A DNA stretch of 64,000 nucleotides from positions 1 to 64,000 of the forward strand of contig PLXC01000015.1 of NCBI GenBank assembly GCA_003151275.1, read 5' to 3'. This document shows, piece by piece, positions 24,228 through 33,403 of the stretch. This DNA is from Candidatus Melainabacteria bacterium (lineage in GTDB: Bacteria > Cyanobacteriota > Vampirovibrionia > Obscuribacterales > Obscuribacteraceae). Below the pieces are notes generated by a model. It saw only the letters and a list, made by a program, of their open reading frames with translations. It was not told the origin of the DNA and searched no databases. The translations under genes were made by a program, and so were the position numbers. Each line of letters starts with the position of its first letter. Within the stretch, counting starts at the first letter, position 1.

Positions 24228-27200
24228 TTAGTGTCCGCCCAAAGCTTTAATCCGAGCTTTTGTATCATTCGCGAACTGCCCAGTTGGGGCGGTTTGCAGG
24301 TATCTTTTGTATTCAGCAATTGCAGCAGGAATTTGCTTAAGCGATTCGTATACAGTGGCTGCGTAATACATCGCATCCGCTGAAGCTTTTGGATCTAATT
24401 GGATAGCTCGTTTATATTTCTCCAAAGCTTTCTGCATGTTATTAGCCGCCTGATAGGCGGTGCCTGCATTCAGGTTAGTGGACGCATCGTCATTCAATCG
24501 CAGTGCTGCTTCGTAATCGGCGATGGCGCCAGGTAAATCGGGTTTAGCGGCCGTTTGCTTCTTGATGGCTGCATCGACAAGTGGAGCGGCTTTCACTGCA
24601 TTGACGGCCGCTTGCGCAGCTACCAAAGTCTGCTGATAGGTTTTCTCGCGAGGATTATATTTGACAGCTTTGTTATAGTCAGCAATAGCATTTTCGAGAT
24701 CATTTTTTGCTTGGTATGCGGTTCCCTCACCATACCAATACGTTGCTTCGGTAGGAAAAATCGCTAAGGCTTTCTTATATTGAACAAAAGCTTCGTCTAG
24801 GTTGTTCGCAGTTTGTGCTTTAACTGCAGCGTCGTAAGCCGCTTGAGCTTCACCCGATTTCTTGGAGTCAGCAGCAGCAGCAGCGTTAGCAGCCTCGGCT
24901 GCTGCCGCAGTCACGATCTTCTGTGTGCTTGCAGGATGAACGCGCAAATCACTTAATCGTCCTTGAGCCTGAACAGCGTATGTTCCTTTCGGCTGAGCTC
25001 TGATGTAGCGATCGTAGTCGGCTATAGCTGCCGCCCCCTGCCCGGAATTCTCATCGAGTATGCCTAAGAAATAGTTATTGTCGACCTGTCCTTTAGGATC
25101 TAGCGTTAACGCCTTTTGAAAAGCCATCTTGGCGTTGGCAAAATCCTCAGCTTGCTGATACGCACTTGCGACGTTAGTCCATAAAGTCGGATCGTCTGGC
25201 GTAGATAGAAGTGCCTTCTTGTACAACTCAATTGCGCCAGCGAAGTCATGAGCAGTCTGTTTCTGAATCGCTTCATTGACGACAGGACCAGACTGCTCTG
25301 CTCTCGCAGCCTTCATCACTGCTAAATAGTCTTTGTTAGTCGGTGCAAGATCAAGCGCTTTTTGATACCACTTAATCGCATTAGAGTAATCCTTCTTCGC
25401 TTGATAGGCTGTTCCCAATGCGTACACAAAAGCCGATTCAGTCGGATTAGCAGCTATTGCGACGTTGTATTTTTCAATTGCGCCATCTAGGTTGCCACCT
25501 TGTTGCAACTTAACACCAGCATCGTAAGCATCATTAGCTTGCTTAGTTTGCGCAAGCTGTCCTTGCGTTTGTAGATGCACCACATTCCCAGGATTGGCTC
25601 CCAGAGCCTTTGTGCGTTCTTTAGCTGCTGCAGCATATTGACCAGTTGGTGCTTGTCTCAAATAGTTTTGATACTCGCCTAGAGCTTTACCACCTTGATT
25701 TGAGTTTTCATCGAGTTGGGCCATCAAATACAGATCGCCAATTTCTCCCTTAGCGTCAAGCTCATAAGCCTTTTGATACGCATCGCGCGCCGGCCCAAAT
25801 TGATCCGATTGCTGATATGCGATACCAAGATTTGTCCAAACACGTGCGTTCTGAGGAGACATCGCAAGACCTTGTTTGTACAATTCAATGGCTCCAGCAT
25901 TGTCTCCTGAGGTCTGTTTCGCTGATCCTTGATCAAATAACGGTCCCGCTTGCAAGTTGATTGCTTCGGCCAAGTACTTCGGCAAATCTTTATTGTTTGG
26001 TGCTAACGGAATTGCCTTCTTGTACCAATCCGCAGCGTCAGCAAACTTGCCCATCGCTTGATACAAAGTACCTAGAGCGAAAACGTAATCTGGATTGTTT
26101 GGTGCTATCTGCAATGCTTTTTGATAGAGCACCATAGCCTGATCGTATTGCTTTGAACTCTGTAGTTTAACTGCTTGTTGATACGATTCGTCGGCGGCTT
26201 TTTCGTTCGCCAATTCAGTGTCAGACTTGATCTTTTGATAGCTCTTTGGGTCTTTAATTAAAGCATCCCGACGCTCTTTAGAAGCGGCTGCATATGTACC
26301 AGTCGGCGCCCCTAATAGATATTTGCCATAATCCTGGATAGCTTCGGGAACTCGGTTAAAGTTTTCATCGATGGCACCAATCAAATACAAGTCTGCGACT
26401 TGTCCCTTAGGATCAAGTCCTAGAGCTTTCTGATAAGCATCTTTAGCACGATTGTATTCTTGCTTTGCATATTCAGCACTAGCAATGTTGTACCAGAGTG
26501 CCGCGTTGTTTGGTGTTATCTGTAGTGCCTGTGTATATCCGGCAATTGCTCCGTCATAGTCTTTTGCTTGGTGCTTAGCCACAGCAGCAGCGATTATTGG
26601 TGCTGCCTGTTTCACATACGCGCCTGCGAGAGCATCCTTAAACTGCTGACTCTTAGGATTAGCAGCAATTGCTTGTTGATAGCACTTAATCGCATTCGGA
26701 AAGTCATTCTTCGCTTGGTACGAAGCGCCAAGTGAGAACAAAGTGTCCGGATCGTTTGGATTGACTTTCAATACCGCCAAGAAATCAGCAATGGCACCAT
26801 CGAAATCGCCTGCTTTAAACTTGACACCACCTGAGCCATATTTTTCGGTGACAAGCTTGTCTTTCTGCGCATTGCTTGCAGTTTGAATACCTTGCTTAGC
26901 TTCATCATTTGACGGATTGATTTTTAAGGCTTGATTGTAAGCATCGAGTGCACTGGCATAGTCGTCTTTCGCCTGATACGCCGTGCCAATATTTTTCCAA
27001 ATTTCATCGGCCTTAGCGTTGCGAGGATCGGCTTGCAGAGCCAGTTTGTATTCAGCGATAGCGGCGTCATATTGCTTCTTCGCTTGCAAATCAACGCCAT
27101 TATTGACGTGCTTAGACAGATTAGCTTGCACTTTCGAAGCAGCTAATCCTGACATCAATTTACTGGCAAGTGGATTCGTTTTGCCAGGGCTAAAGCGAAT

Positions 27201-28040
27201 CGCTTGTTTGTACTCTTCTTCGGCCTGACCAAAATCTCCGCGATATTGGAATGCTTGACCAAGACCAATATGATTTTCAGGAGCAAGCGGATTTTCTTTC
27301 AGTGCTTCTTCCCAACCAGCCACCAAGGCATCCTGAACATCTGCATCGTCAGACTTAAAACCAATAGCTTTGCCATAAGCAGCAATAGCACTCGGAATAT
27401 CTTTCTTTGCCTGAAAAGCTTGTCCCAACTTCACTTCGACATCGGCACCATCCGTGGTTCTAGCTGCAGCTTGATATTCGGCAATGGCTTTATCCGTTTC
27501 ATCACGAACACGATAAACATCGCCAAGCTTGATGTGCAATTTCGGGTCGTCTTTGAGTTTTAATGCTGCGCCATATTCAATGATTGCGCCCACGAAATCC
27601 GCAGCCAAGCGCGCCTGGTCGCCAAGAGCAACACGGTCCGCATAAGACCTCGGATCTTTGCCCATCATGCGAATAATGCCTTCCACGTTTTGCAAAGTGG
27701 TGGCATTGCTCATATTCAAATAAAGAGCCTGATGAAATTGTTTAAGAGCTTCAGCCGGATTGGTGCGCAACTGAAGTCCATAATTGTTATGCGCGATTGC
27801 CAAGTTGTCTCTGGCAAGTTTGTAATTTGGGTCCTGTTTCAAAGCTGCTTCAAAACTTTTAATAGCTTGTTGATAGTTATTCGAATTAAGCGCCTTGACG
27901 CCTTCATTGTTCAAGGCAATTACTGAATTTGCGTCCGCCCAAGCCATATTGGCTGGAAAGAAGCCCGTAGACTGCAATGACAGGGAAAACGCGAGTAAAG
28001 ATTGGACAACCAAAGAACGTCTTGAAAAGCCGCTAGCCAC
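24228..28040 (-). CDS. Very large secreted TPR protein
   Basis: A 1270-residue protein with a long signal peptide (about residues 1-36, ending MAWA) followed by more than twenty tetratricopeptide repeats (A..L...P......LG.AYQAK.DY..AI..Y). Above the single-TPR level there is a longer unit of roughly 220 residues that recurs, marked by APTGTYA, APTGQYA, QPKGTYA and APTGQFA; the first two are 219 residues apart. This implies internal duplication of multi-repeat blocks. The protein should be periplasmic or attached to the surface and serve as a protein-binding scaffold; partners are unknown. The start is GTG 28040 behind GAGG. It is a single gene with its own terminator. Confidence 0.85.
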   Translation of the reverse strand: MASGFSRRSLVVQSLLAFSLSLQSTGFFPANMAWADANSVIALNNEGVKALNSNNYQQAIKSFEAALKQDPNYKLARDNLAIAHNNYGLQLRTNPAEALKQFHQALYLNMSNATTLQNVEGIIRMMGKDPRSYADRVALGDQARLAADFVGAIIEYGAALKLKDDPKLHIKLGDVYRVRDETDKAIAEYQAAARTTDGADVEVKLGQAFQAKKDIPSAIAAYGKAIGFKSDDADVQDALVAGWEEALKENPLAPENHIGLGQAFQYRGDFGQAEEEYKQAIRFSPGKTNPLASKLMSGLAASKVQANLSKHVNNGVDLQAKKQYDAAIAEYKLALQADPRNAKADEIWKNIGTAYQAKDDYASALDAYNQALKINPSNDEAKQGIQTASNAQKDKLVTEKYGSGGVKFKAGDFDGAIADFLAVLKVNPNDPDTLFSLGASYQAKNDFPNAIKCYQQAIAANPKSQQFKDALAGAYVKQAAPIIAAAVAKHQAKDYDGAIAGYTQALQITPNNAALWYNIASAEYAKQEYNRAKDAYQKALGLDPKGQVADLYLIGAIDENFNRVPEAIQDYGKYLLGAPTGTYAAASKERRDALIKDPKSYQKIKSDTELANEKAADESYQQAVKLQSSKQYDQAMVLYQKALQIAPNNPDYVFALGTLYQAMGKFADAADWYKKAIPLAPNNKDLPKYLAEAINLQAGPLFDQGSAKQTSGDNAGAIELYKQGLAMSPQNARVWTNLGIAYQQSDQFGPARDAYQKAYELDAKGEIGDLYLMAQLDENSNQGGKALGEYQNYLRQAPTGQYAAAAKERTKALGANPGNVVHLQTQGQLAQTKQANDAYDAGVKLQQGGNLDGAIEKYNVAIAANPTESAFVYALGTAYQAKKDYSNAIKWYQKALDLAPTNKDYLAVMKAARAEQSGPVVNEAIQKQTAHDFAGAIELYKKALLSTPDDPTLWTNVASAYQQAEDFANAKMAFQKALTLDPKGQVDNNYFLGILDENSGQGAAAIADYDRYIRAQPKGTYAVQAQGRLSDLRVHPASTQKIVTAAAAEAANAAAAADSKKSGEAQAAYDAAVKAQTANNLDEAFVQYKKALAIFPTEATYWYGEGTAYQAKNDLENAIADYNKAVKYNPREKTYQQTLVAAQAAVNAVKAAPLVDAAIKKQTAAKPDLPGAIADYEAALRLNDDASTNLNAGTAYQAANNMQKALEKYKRAIQLDPKASADAMYYAATVYESLKQIPAAIAEYKRYLQTAPTGQFANDTKARIKALGGH

Positions 28041-28154
28041 CTTACAAACCTCAAATCACTCAAACACACGTCCAATTATCGATTCTAATTGATCGACAAC
28101 CTAGACAGGACAGTATTTACCCTGAATGCCTAAAAATTTGAAAGAACTTGGCCT

Positions 28155-28757
28155 TTAGACTTCAGGTTCGATCAACCCGTAATTGCCATCCCGTCGGTGA
28201 TACACGGTATTAACCTGATTTGTCTCGGAATTGATGAACATGAAGAAGTCATGTCCAAGCAAATCCATATGCTTACAAGCCTCATCAGGCATCATCGGTT
28301 TGAGAGGGAAACGTTTGGAGCGCACAATTTTCGGTCTAATCTCATCAAGAGCAACGTCTTTTGCTTCTCTGACAACCTCAAACTCGTCATCTTCAACAAG
28401 GTCAGGACTTTCATCGTTGAGATTTTCCGGTCCATGTCGCTCAGTTGCCTTGCCCTTGCTGTAGTAGCGAGTTTTGTATTTGCGCAGTTGGCGCTCGATT
28501 TTGTCGGCGACCAAATCTATTGACGCGTACATATTCTCGGTTGACTCTTCGCCGCGAATCACAGCACCGTTCAGCTTTATCGTCACCTCGGCAGTTTGAC
28601 TGTCTGCCACAGACGGATTCTTAGCCACACTCAGAAGCGCAACTGCATTGAGTGCATGGTCAAAGTGCTTTTGCGAGCGTTGAAGTTTATCCAGCAAATA
28701 CTCTTTCAAAGCTGGAGTAAGGTCTATGTTGCGTCCGGTTACTTGAACATTCATCAT
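28155..28757 (-). CDS. hpf: Ribosome hibernation promoting factor, long form
   Basis: A 200-residue long-form HPF. The N-terminal domain (NVQVTGRNIDLTPALKEYLLDKL through LRKYKTRYYSK, residues about 2-105, cited in part) binds the 30S decoding region; an acidic linker (DLVEDDEFEVV) leads to the C-terminal dimerisation domain (residues 140-195, DEACKHMDLLGHDFFMF...VYHRRDGNYGLI, cited in part) that joins two ribosomes as inactive 100S dimers. ATG 28757 is chosen: GGAGG lies 8 bases upstream. It is a single gene with a 400-base upstream region, consistent with growth-phase control. Confidence 0.93.
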   Translation of the reverse strand: MMNVQVTGRNIDLTPALKEYLLDKLQRSQKHFDHALNAVALLSVAKNPSVADSQTAEVTIKLNGAVIRGEESTENMYASIDLVADKIERQLRKYKTRYYSKGKATERHGPENLNDESPDLVEDDEFEVVREAKDVALDEIRPKIVRSKRFPLKPMMPDEACKHMDLLGHDFFMFINSETNQVNTVYHRRDGNYGLIEPEV

Positions 28758-29158
28758 GAGCAAAACCTCCGCGGTTATTGTGAATCACCGCAAGTGTGAG
28801 ATGCGCACGGTCACTTGTTCCGCACGCTGCTAAATCTAGTAAAAATCCAATGCTTCTAACGCTCAAACTCTATTGTTCGTTGATCTGGACAACTTTAATC
28901 GTGCGATTCCAAAGAGCGGCATATTGTTGGCTGCATATATAGAAGAATCGCCACAATATATCTATTAGCTTGAACTACGTCAACCCCACATGGGTTTTTC
29001 CGTTGAACCGATTAAGCACCTGGGACTGCCGTTCTCTCGAATTCCTATCATTTTTGTACCCGTCAGGGGGGCGGTCAAACATCAGATTTTCAAGGTTTCG
29101 TTGGCGGATACCCGCTACAATTTTCACGGCTGAGTTTCTCTAGAGGTAAGGTTGCTCG
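28758..29158. other. 401-base intergenic stretch between divergent hpf and a small membrane gene
   Basis: It must hold both promoters. A short palindrome around 28770-28790 (GCGGT...ACCGC) lies just before hpf, AACCC/GGGTT followed by TTTT occurs near 28981-29000, and a TACAAT -10-like hexamer lies near 29115. None is strong. No coding frame seen. Confidence 0.4.
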
Positions 29159-29443
29159 TTGACGGAAGAAAAATTGAAACAACTAGAGCAAGAAATTGAG
29201 CTGATCAAACAGCGCAATGCCAGAGTCGATGCTGATAAAGGATGGGAAGTAAGCCTGTTTCGCGCTTTCACTATATGTGGAATTACTTACGTGCTCGCCG
29301 CATTGCTGCTCTACGTGATTGGGACTGAGCGTTTTTGGCTTGGAGCTCTCGTTCCGACTCTGGGTTTTTTTCTCTCATCGCAGTCGCTTCCCGCGATAAA
29401 ACGCTGGTGGCTTAAATCACGATACGGCACGTACAAACAATGA
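29159..29443 (+). CDS. Small two-helix membrane protein with N-terminal coiled coil
   Basis: A 94-residue protein: residues 1-25 form a charged coiled coil (LKQLEQEIELIKQRNARVDADK), then KGWEVSLFRAFTI and two membrane helices (about 36-56 and 60-78), ending in a basic WWLKSRYG tail. I recall a widespread small-protein family with the same KAWE.S..R...I..TY pattern and no assigned function. The start is TTG 29159 after GAGGTAAGG. It is isolated. Confidence 0.65.
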   Translation: MTEEKLKQLEQEIELIKQRNARVDADKGWEVSLFRAFTICGITYVLAALLLYVIGTERFWLGALVPTLGFFLSSQSLPAIKRWWLKSRYGTYKQ

Positions 29444-29450
29444 CTGCTGT

Positions 29451-29532
29451 TATCTCAATCCGGAACTGGCGGATCGAAGCATTCAAGATGAGTGCGCTCC
29501 ATTTCAGGAAACTATCTCAATCCGGAACTGGC
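29451..29532. repeat. 20-bp direct repeat duplicating the end of the TIM-barrel gene
   Basis: TATCTCAATCCGGAACTGGC occurs at 29451-29470 and 29513-29532. The second copy is the last codons of the leftward gene (ASSGLR-stop); the first lies 62 bases downstream and would also encode the same ending. A GCGCTCCATT core of the dispersed repeat family lies between them at about 29494-29504. Confidence 0.8.
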
Positions 29533-30864
29533 TTGCAGGACAATTTGCGCAGCGTCAAGATAATTCAGTGGTTTCGAATTTCCGCTGGAATTGCCTTCGG
29601 CAAATGCGGGTTGCGAGAACCAATGTCCGCCGGGCTTGCTCGGTTGAGTTGAACTCGATGTCTGGGGACGACGTCCGCTCGACTTGAAATCGACCATCGC
29701 AGCAACGACGCGCAAAGCCTCACTCGGAGGCAAGGTCGCCGATAGCGACTCTGGCGAAGCATTGGCCGCGCGCAGAACGCCATTGTGGTCTAAGAAATTG
29801 GCTGCTGTTTCGCCCGTCATTCCCGCATCAGCCTGAGGCTTGCCTGCATACATATGACGGACCAGTAACTTGTAGAAATCTCCGCGTGACATCGCTGTTG
29901 ATGGGTCCAAATTAGCAGGCGATTCGATCGTTCCATTTCTGAGCATCTCTCGCAAAGCTGCAAGTCGGAAACGTGAATTGACCGGAAAATATTCCGAGTA
30001 GTGACCGATACATTCCATCTGCTCAGCGGTCATTTTAAAATTCGGATAGAGGCTGGCGGAAGTGACTTGTCCTTCCTGGCAAGCTTTAAAGAATGGAGTG
30101 ATGGTTGAGGAATTGGTGCCCATCGCATCACCAATGATGTGAATCTCTACGTCTGGGCGGCCGACCAGCTGGCGCACTCGCTGGATGGTCGAACGCGTGT
30201 AGTCGTAAGCGTCAAGCTTTTTGTATTTGCTGTTCCAATAATTCATCGGGGCAATGACATCGTAATAGTGGTCCAGCATTTTCCAGGGAATCTGGGCAAC
30301 TTGTGGTGCCATGTTCAATGGGCTGTAGACCACAGCGACCATCGGATAGTTAGCTCCGAGCGTCTGCCTCATGCGGCGGCTGTACGGTTCAACCTTGGCT
30401 GGACTCAAGTCTTTTTCCATGTTTGCGGCAATGGCATCTATGCGCTGCCCGGTTGGGCTCTGGAATCTCGCCGCTTCAATCAGCTTGTCGGCATCGGCTT
30501 GTGGATTGTGCAGTTCGGCAAACGACCAGGCAATGACGCGAATTTTGTATTTGTGACAAGCGTCAATTAGCGGTCCCAATTTTTCTGGACTGGTTACAGC
30601 AATGGTATTACTGCGCGAAGTTTGCACGAAGAGATTTCGAATACCCTTCGCATGGAGATTTTGGCAATATGTGTCGTAGTTGCCCTCGGGGTAATTCCAC
30701 ATATTCATCCAAATGCCCGGCCCATCGGCAAGACCCTCTGGAGACGAGGCTGCTTGGCACATCAAATACGGTGCCACAGTAGCCGTCAATGCCACTACCA
30801 AACCGATAAGCCGAGCAGCTTGCTGCCTAGGCAATCCTAGGAGAAATCCCTGATAAAACCTCAT
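29512..30864 (-). CDS. Secreted TIM-barrel protein, putative glycoside hydrolase-like
   Basis: A 450-residue protein with an N-terminal signal/anchor helix (residues about 18-40). The main domain (45-300) looks like a beta/alpha barrel of the putative GH-like (GHL/DUF4015-type) group: GIWMNMWNYPEGNYDTYC, KGIRNLFVQTS, KYKIRVIAWSFAEL, YDVIAPMNYWNS with strands ending in acidic or aromatic residues. Substrate unknown. The C-terminal 130 residues include a helix pair (SRGDFYKLLVRHM, LPPSEALRVVAAMV) reminiscent of S-layer homology repeats, which is tentative. ATG 30864 is taken over the in-frame GTG 30870. Single leftward gene; its 3' end is duplicated downstream. Confidence 0.65.
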   Translation of the reverse strand: MRFYQGFLLGLPRQQAARLIGLVVALTATVAPYLMCQAASSPEGLADGPGIWMNMWNYPEGNYDTYCQNLHAKGIRNLFVQTSRSNTIAVTSPEKLGPLIDACHKYKIRVIAWSFAELHNPQADADKLIEAARFQSPTGQRIDAIAANMEKDLSPAKVEPYSRRMRQTLGANYPMVAVVYSPLNMAPQVAQIPWKMLDHYYDVIAPMNYWNSKYKKLDAYDYTRSTIQRVRQLVGRPDVEIHIIGDAMGTNSSTITPFFKACQEGQVTSASLYPNFKMTAEQMECIGHYSEYFPVNSRFRLAALREMLRNGTIESPANLDPSTAMSRGDFYKLLVRHMYAGKPQADAGMTGETAANFLDHNGVLRAANASPESLSATLPPSEALRVVAAMVDFKSSGRRPQTSSSTQPSKPGGHWFSQPAFAEGNSSGNSKPLNYLDAAQIVLQASSGLR

Positions 30865-30962
30865 CCGCACCTAACTTCTAGTAAGAAACCCGAATATTGA
30901 CATTATACCCAGGCACTTTCAGAAAGATACCTCAAATGAGGTATATCCTGCCGATCCCCAGA

Positions 30963-30990
30963 TGGAGTGCGGCGTTCCAAGAACGCCACC
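30963..30990. repeat. REP-like palindrome
   Basis: GGCGTTC / GAACGCC (7-bp perfect stem, loop CAA) preceded by ATGGAGTGC. It belongs by sequence to the same GGAGYGC-linked palindrome family as the element at 40439. Confidence 0.6.
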
Positions 30991-31118
30991 AACTGAGTGT
31001 TTCAGCTACCGACAGTGCAAAAGTGCGAAGATTAAACTCTCGTGTGGGTCTTGTGAAGTGCGATAATTACAAGACGTTCGGTATCTGAGACATATATGAC
31101 ACTGCGTAGGTATCTTGC

Positions 31119-32816
31119 ATGAAAGTTGCTCTGGGTCAGATCAATACAACCATCGGGGACATCGATGGAAACGTCGATAAAATGATTGCTTTTGCCATAA
31201 ACGCCAGGCAGGGAGGGGCGCGACTAATCATATTTCCCGAGCTTGCGGTGTGCGGATATCCGCCGATGGATCTACTTTTAAAAGATAGTTTTGTACACGC
31301 GAATTTGAGAGGGCTCGATAAACTCCGTCAAAGCGTCGAAGGAATTTCTGTTCTGGTCGGTTTTGTGGATACAAACCACGGCAATGGTCGACCTCTCTAT
31401 AACGCCTGCGCGCTGTTAGAGGACGGAGAGATTAAAGCGCGGCGATATAAGACTTTGCTGCCTTCCTACGATGTTTTCGACGAAGACAGATATTTCGAAC
31501 CGGCTCGCGAATACACGCCTGTCACCATCGACGGTATTAGCGTTGGAATTTCAATTTGCGAAGATATTTGGAATTCTAAGCAGATAAATACGAAGCCCCG
31601 ATATCTTATTGACCCGATCGAGCGAATAGTCGAGCTGCATCCACAGCTCCTGGTCAACATCTCAGCCTCGCCATTTTCAATTGGAAAGGAGCACATTCGC
31701 CATGAACTAGTGCGCAATCAGGCGCGGAAACATGGCATTCCCATTATTTACGTCAACCAGGTTGGCGGTAACGACGAGCTAATTTTTGACGGTCGTTCAA
31801 TTGTGGTGAATGCCGATGGCGAATTGATTGCCAGAGGCAACGAGTTTACAGAAGATCTGATCTATGTCGATATCGAGCCGGGCGAAAAATCCGTGCAAGT
31901 GCTGAACGGCATCATTAGACCTTCCGCGGACGACCGCACCATCAACAGTTACAAAGCGGTTGTGCTCGGCACCAAAGATTACGTTCGCAAATGTGGCTTC
32001 ACCAAGACTATTATTGGTCTGTCCGGGGGAATCGACTCAGCTGTGACAGCGGCAATTGCCGTTAAGGCTTTGGGAGCCGAAAACGTGGTTGGCATCGCTA
32101 TGCCTTCTCCTTATTCCTCACAAGGTTCGCTGGATGACGCAGCCGCCCTAGCCAAGAACTTGGGCATGGAGTACCGAGTCATACCAATTGAGAAAGCGAT
32201 GGCGGCGTTCAACGAGATGCTCGGTCCAGCCTTTGAAGGCACCAATCGCGATGTCTCAGAAGAGAACATACAGGCGCGTATTCGTGGTTCCATATTGATG
32301 GCCATGTCGAACAAGTTCAATTATTTGGTGCTGACGACCGGCAACAAATCAGAATTGGCGGTCGGCTATTGCACCTTATATGGTGATATGTGCGGTGGCA
32401 TTGCAGTGATATCGGATCTGCTCAAGACGCTTGTCTACGACCTGGCCAAATACATAAACGAGGAAGCCGGCAGAGAAATCATCCCTCGCTCGACCATTGA
32501 AAAGCCACCTTCTGCCGAATTGCGACCAAATCAAACCGATCAGGATTCACTGCCTCCATATGTGGTGCTGGACGGCATCCTGCAAGCTTACGTCGAACAA
32601 CGACGCAAGCCCGACGAGATTGTCAGACTAGGCTATAAGAAAGAAGTCGTAATGGACGTGATCAACAAAACTGACAGAAGCGAATACAAGCGCCATCAAG
32701 CTGCTCCCGGCCTAAAAGTGACAACGCGAGCATTTGGCGTCGGTTGGAGGATGCCAATCGCCCAACGTTTCAAGGAAACCGTTGGTCAGGAAACTTATCA
32801 AGTAGTATCGAAGTGA
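31119..32816 (+). CDS. nadE: Glutamine-dependent NAD+ synthetase
   Basis: A 565-residue two-domain enzyme that makes NAD+ from deamido-NAD+, ATP and glutamine. The N-terminal nitrilase-type glutaminase (1-250) has the catalytic Glu in FPELAVCGYPP, the Lys in KTLLPSYDVFDE and the nucleophile C147 in SICEDIW. The C-terminal synthetase (290-565) has the ATP PP-loop GLSGGIDSAVT, followed by TGNKSELAVGYCTLYGD. Length and order fit the bacterial glutamine-using class. It leads a rightward operon with a membrane protein gene 38 bases on. Confidence 0.96.
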   Translation: MKVALGQINTTIGDIDGNVDKMIAFAINARQGGARLIIFPELAVCGYPPMDLLLKDSFVHANLRGLDKLRQSVEGISVLVGFVDTNHGNGRPLYNACALLEDGEIKARRYKTLLPSYDVFDEDRYFEPAREYTPVTIDGISVGISICEDIWNSKQINTKPRYLIDPIERIVELHPQLLVNISASPFSIGKEHIRHELVRNQARKHGIPIIYVNQVGGNDELIFDGRSIVVNADGELIARGNEFTEDLIYVDIEPGEKSVQVLNGIIRPSADDRTINSYKAVVLGTKDYVRKCGFTKTIIGLSGGIDSAVTAAIAVKALGAENVVGIAMPSPYSSQGSLDDAAALAKNLGMEYRVIPIEKAMAAFNEMLGPAFEGTNRDVSEENIQARIRGSILMAMSNKFNYLVLTTGNKSELAVGYCTLYGDMCGGIAVISDLLKTLVYDLAKYINEEAGREIIPRSTIEKPPSAELRPNQTDQDSLPPYVVLDGILQAYVEQRRKPDEIVRLGYKKEVVMDVINKTDRSEYKRHQAAPGLKVTTRAFGVGWRMPIAQRFKETVGQETYQVVSK

Positions 32817-32854
32817 TATGCTAGTAACCGGCGAATCCGCACCGTCGAGGTCAT

Positions 32855-33403
32855 ATGACTAAAAAGGATGAAGAAATCCAGCGCAAGTTAGAAGAGCTGG
32901 AGTCCGCTGTTTTGAAAGAGACGCCGACACCATCTCAACAACATTTGACAGCGCCCCAGAAATCGAGCGACCTCATGTCGCTCGTCGAAAAGAAGCAGCT
33001 TCCTGCCACACCTGTTCAAAACGATCTGATGTATTTTAGCGGCATCGGACTAATCCTTACCGGTCTGTTCATGTTTTTTCAGCACGTCAGAGTTGGCACT
33101 GGAATGATGGGAATGCTCGGACTAGGTAGCGGAGGATTTGGACTGCTGTTTCTTCCGTTGCTGGTCGGCATCGGCTGGCTAATTTACGATCCGAAGAGCA
33201 AGGTTCCTTGGATCATGATTACGGGAACGTGCGCAATCATAATTTTCTCAGTGCTAAGCAGTATTGTGATGCAGTTCCCAGCTATGAGCTTAATCGGTCT
33301 GATCTTGATGCTACTGCCTTTTGCGGCGGGTGGCGCCTTGCTTCTTAAAGGAATGGGCGGTCCAAAAGCGATCGGGCAGAAGTTTAATAAAAAGAGCGAA
33401 TGA
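32855..33403 (+). CDS. Small polytopic membrane protein, unknown function
   Basis: A 182-residue protein. The first 60 residues are charged and probably cytoplasmic; four hydrophobic segments follow (about 60-80, 87-112, 120-138 and 140-162), with Gly/Met-rich turns (GTGMMGMLGLGSGG). I recognise no family. It overlaps the FadB-like gene by 4 bases (ATGA), so the two are translationally coupled. Confidence 0.7.
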   Translation: MTKKDEEIQRKLEELESAVLKETPTPSQQHLTAPQKSSDLMSLVEKKQLPATPVQNDLMYFSGIGLILTGLFMFFQHVRVGTGMMGMLGLGSGGFGLLFLPLLVGIGWLIYDPKSKVPWIMITGTCAIIIFSVLSSIVMQFPAMSLIGLILMLLPFAAGGALLLKGMGGPKAIGQKFNKKSE

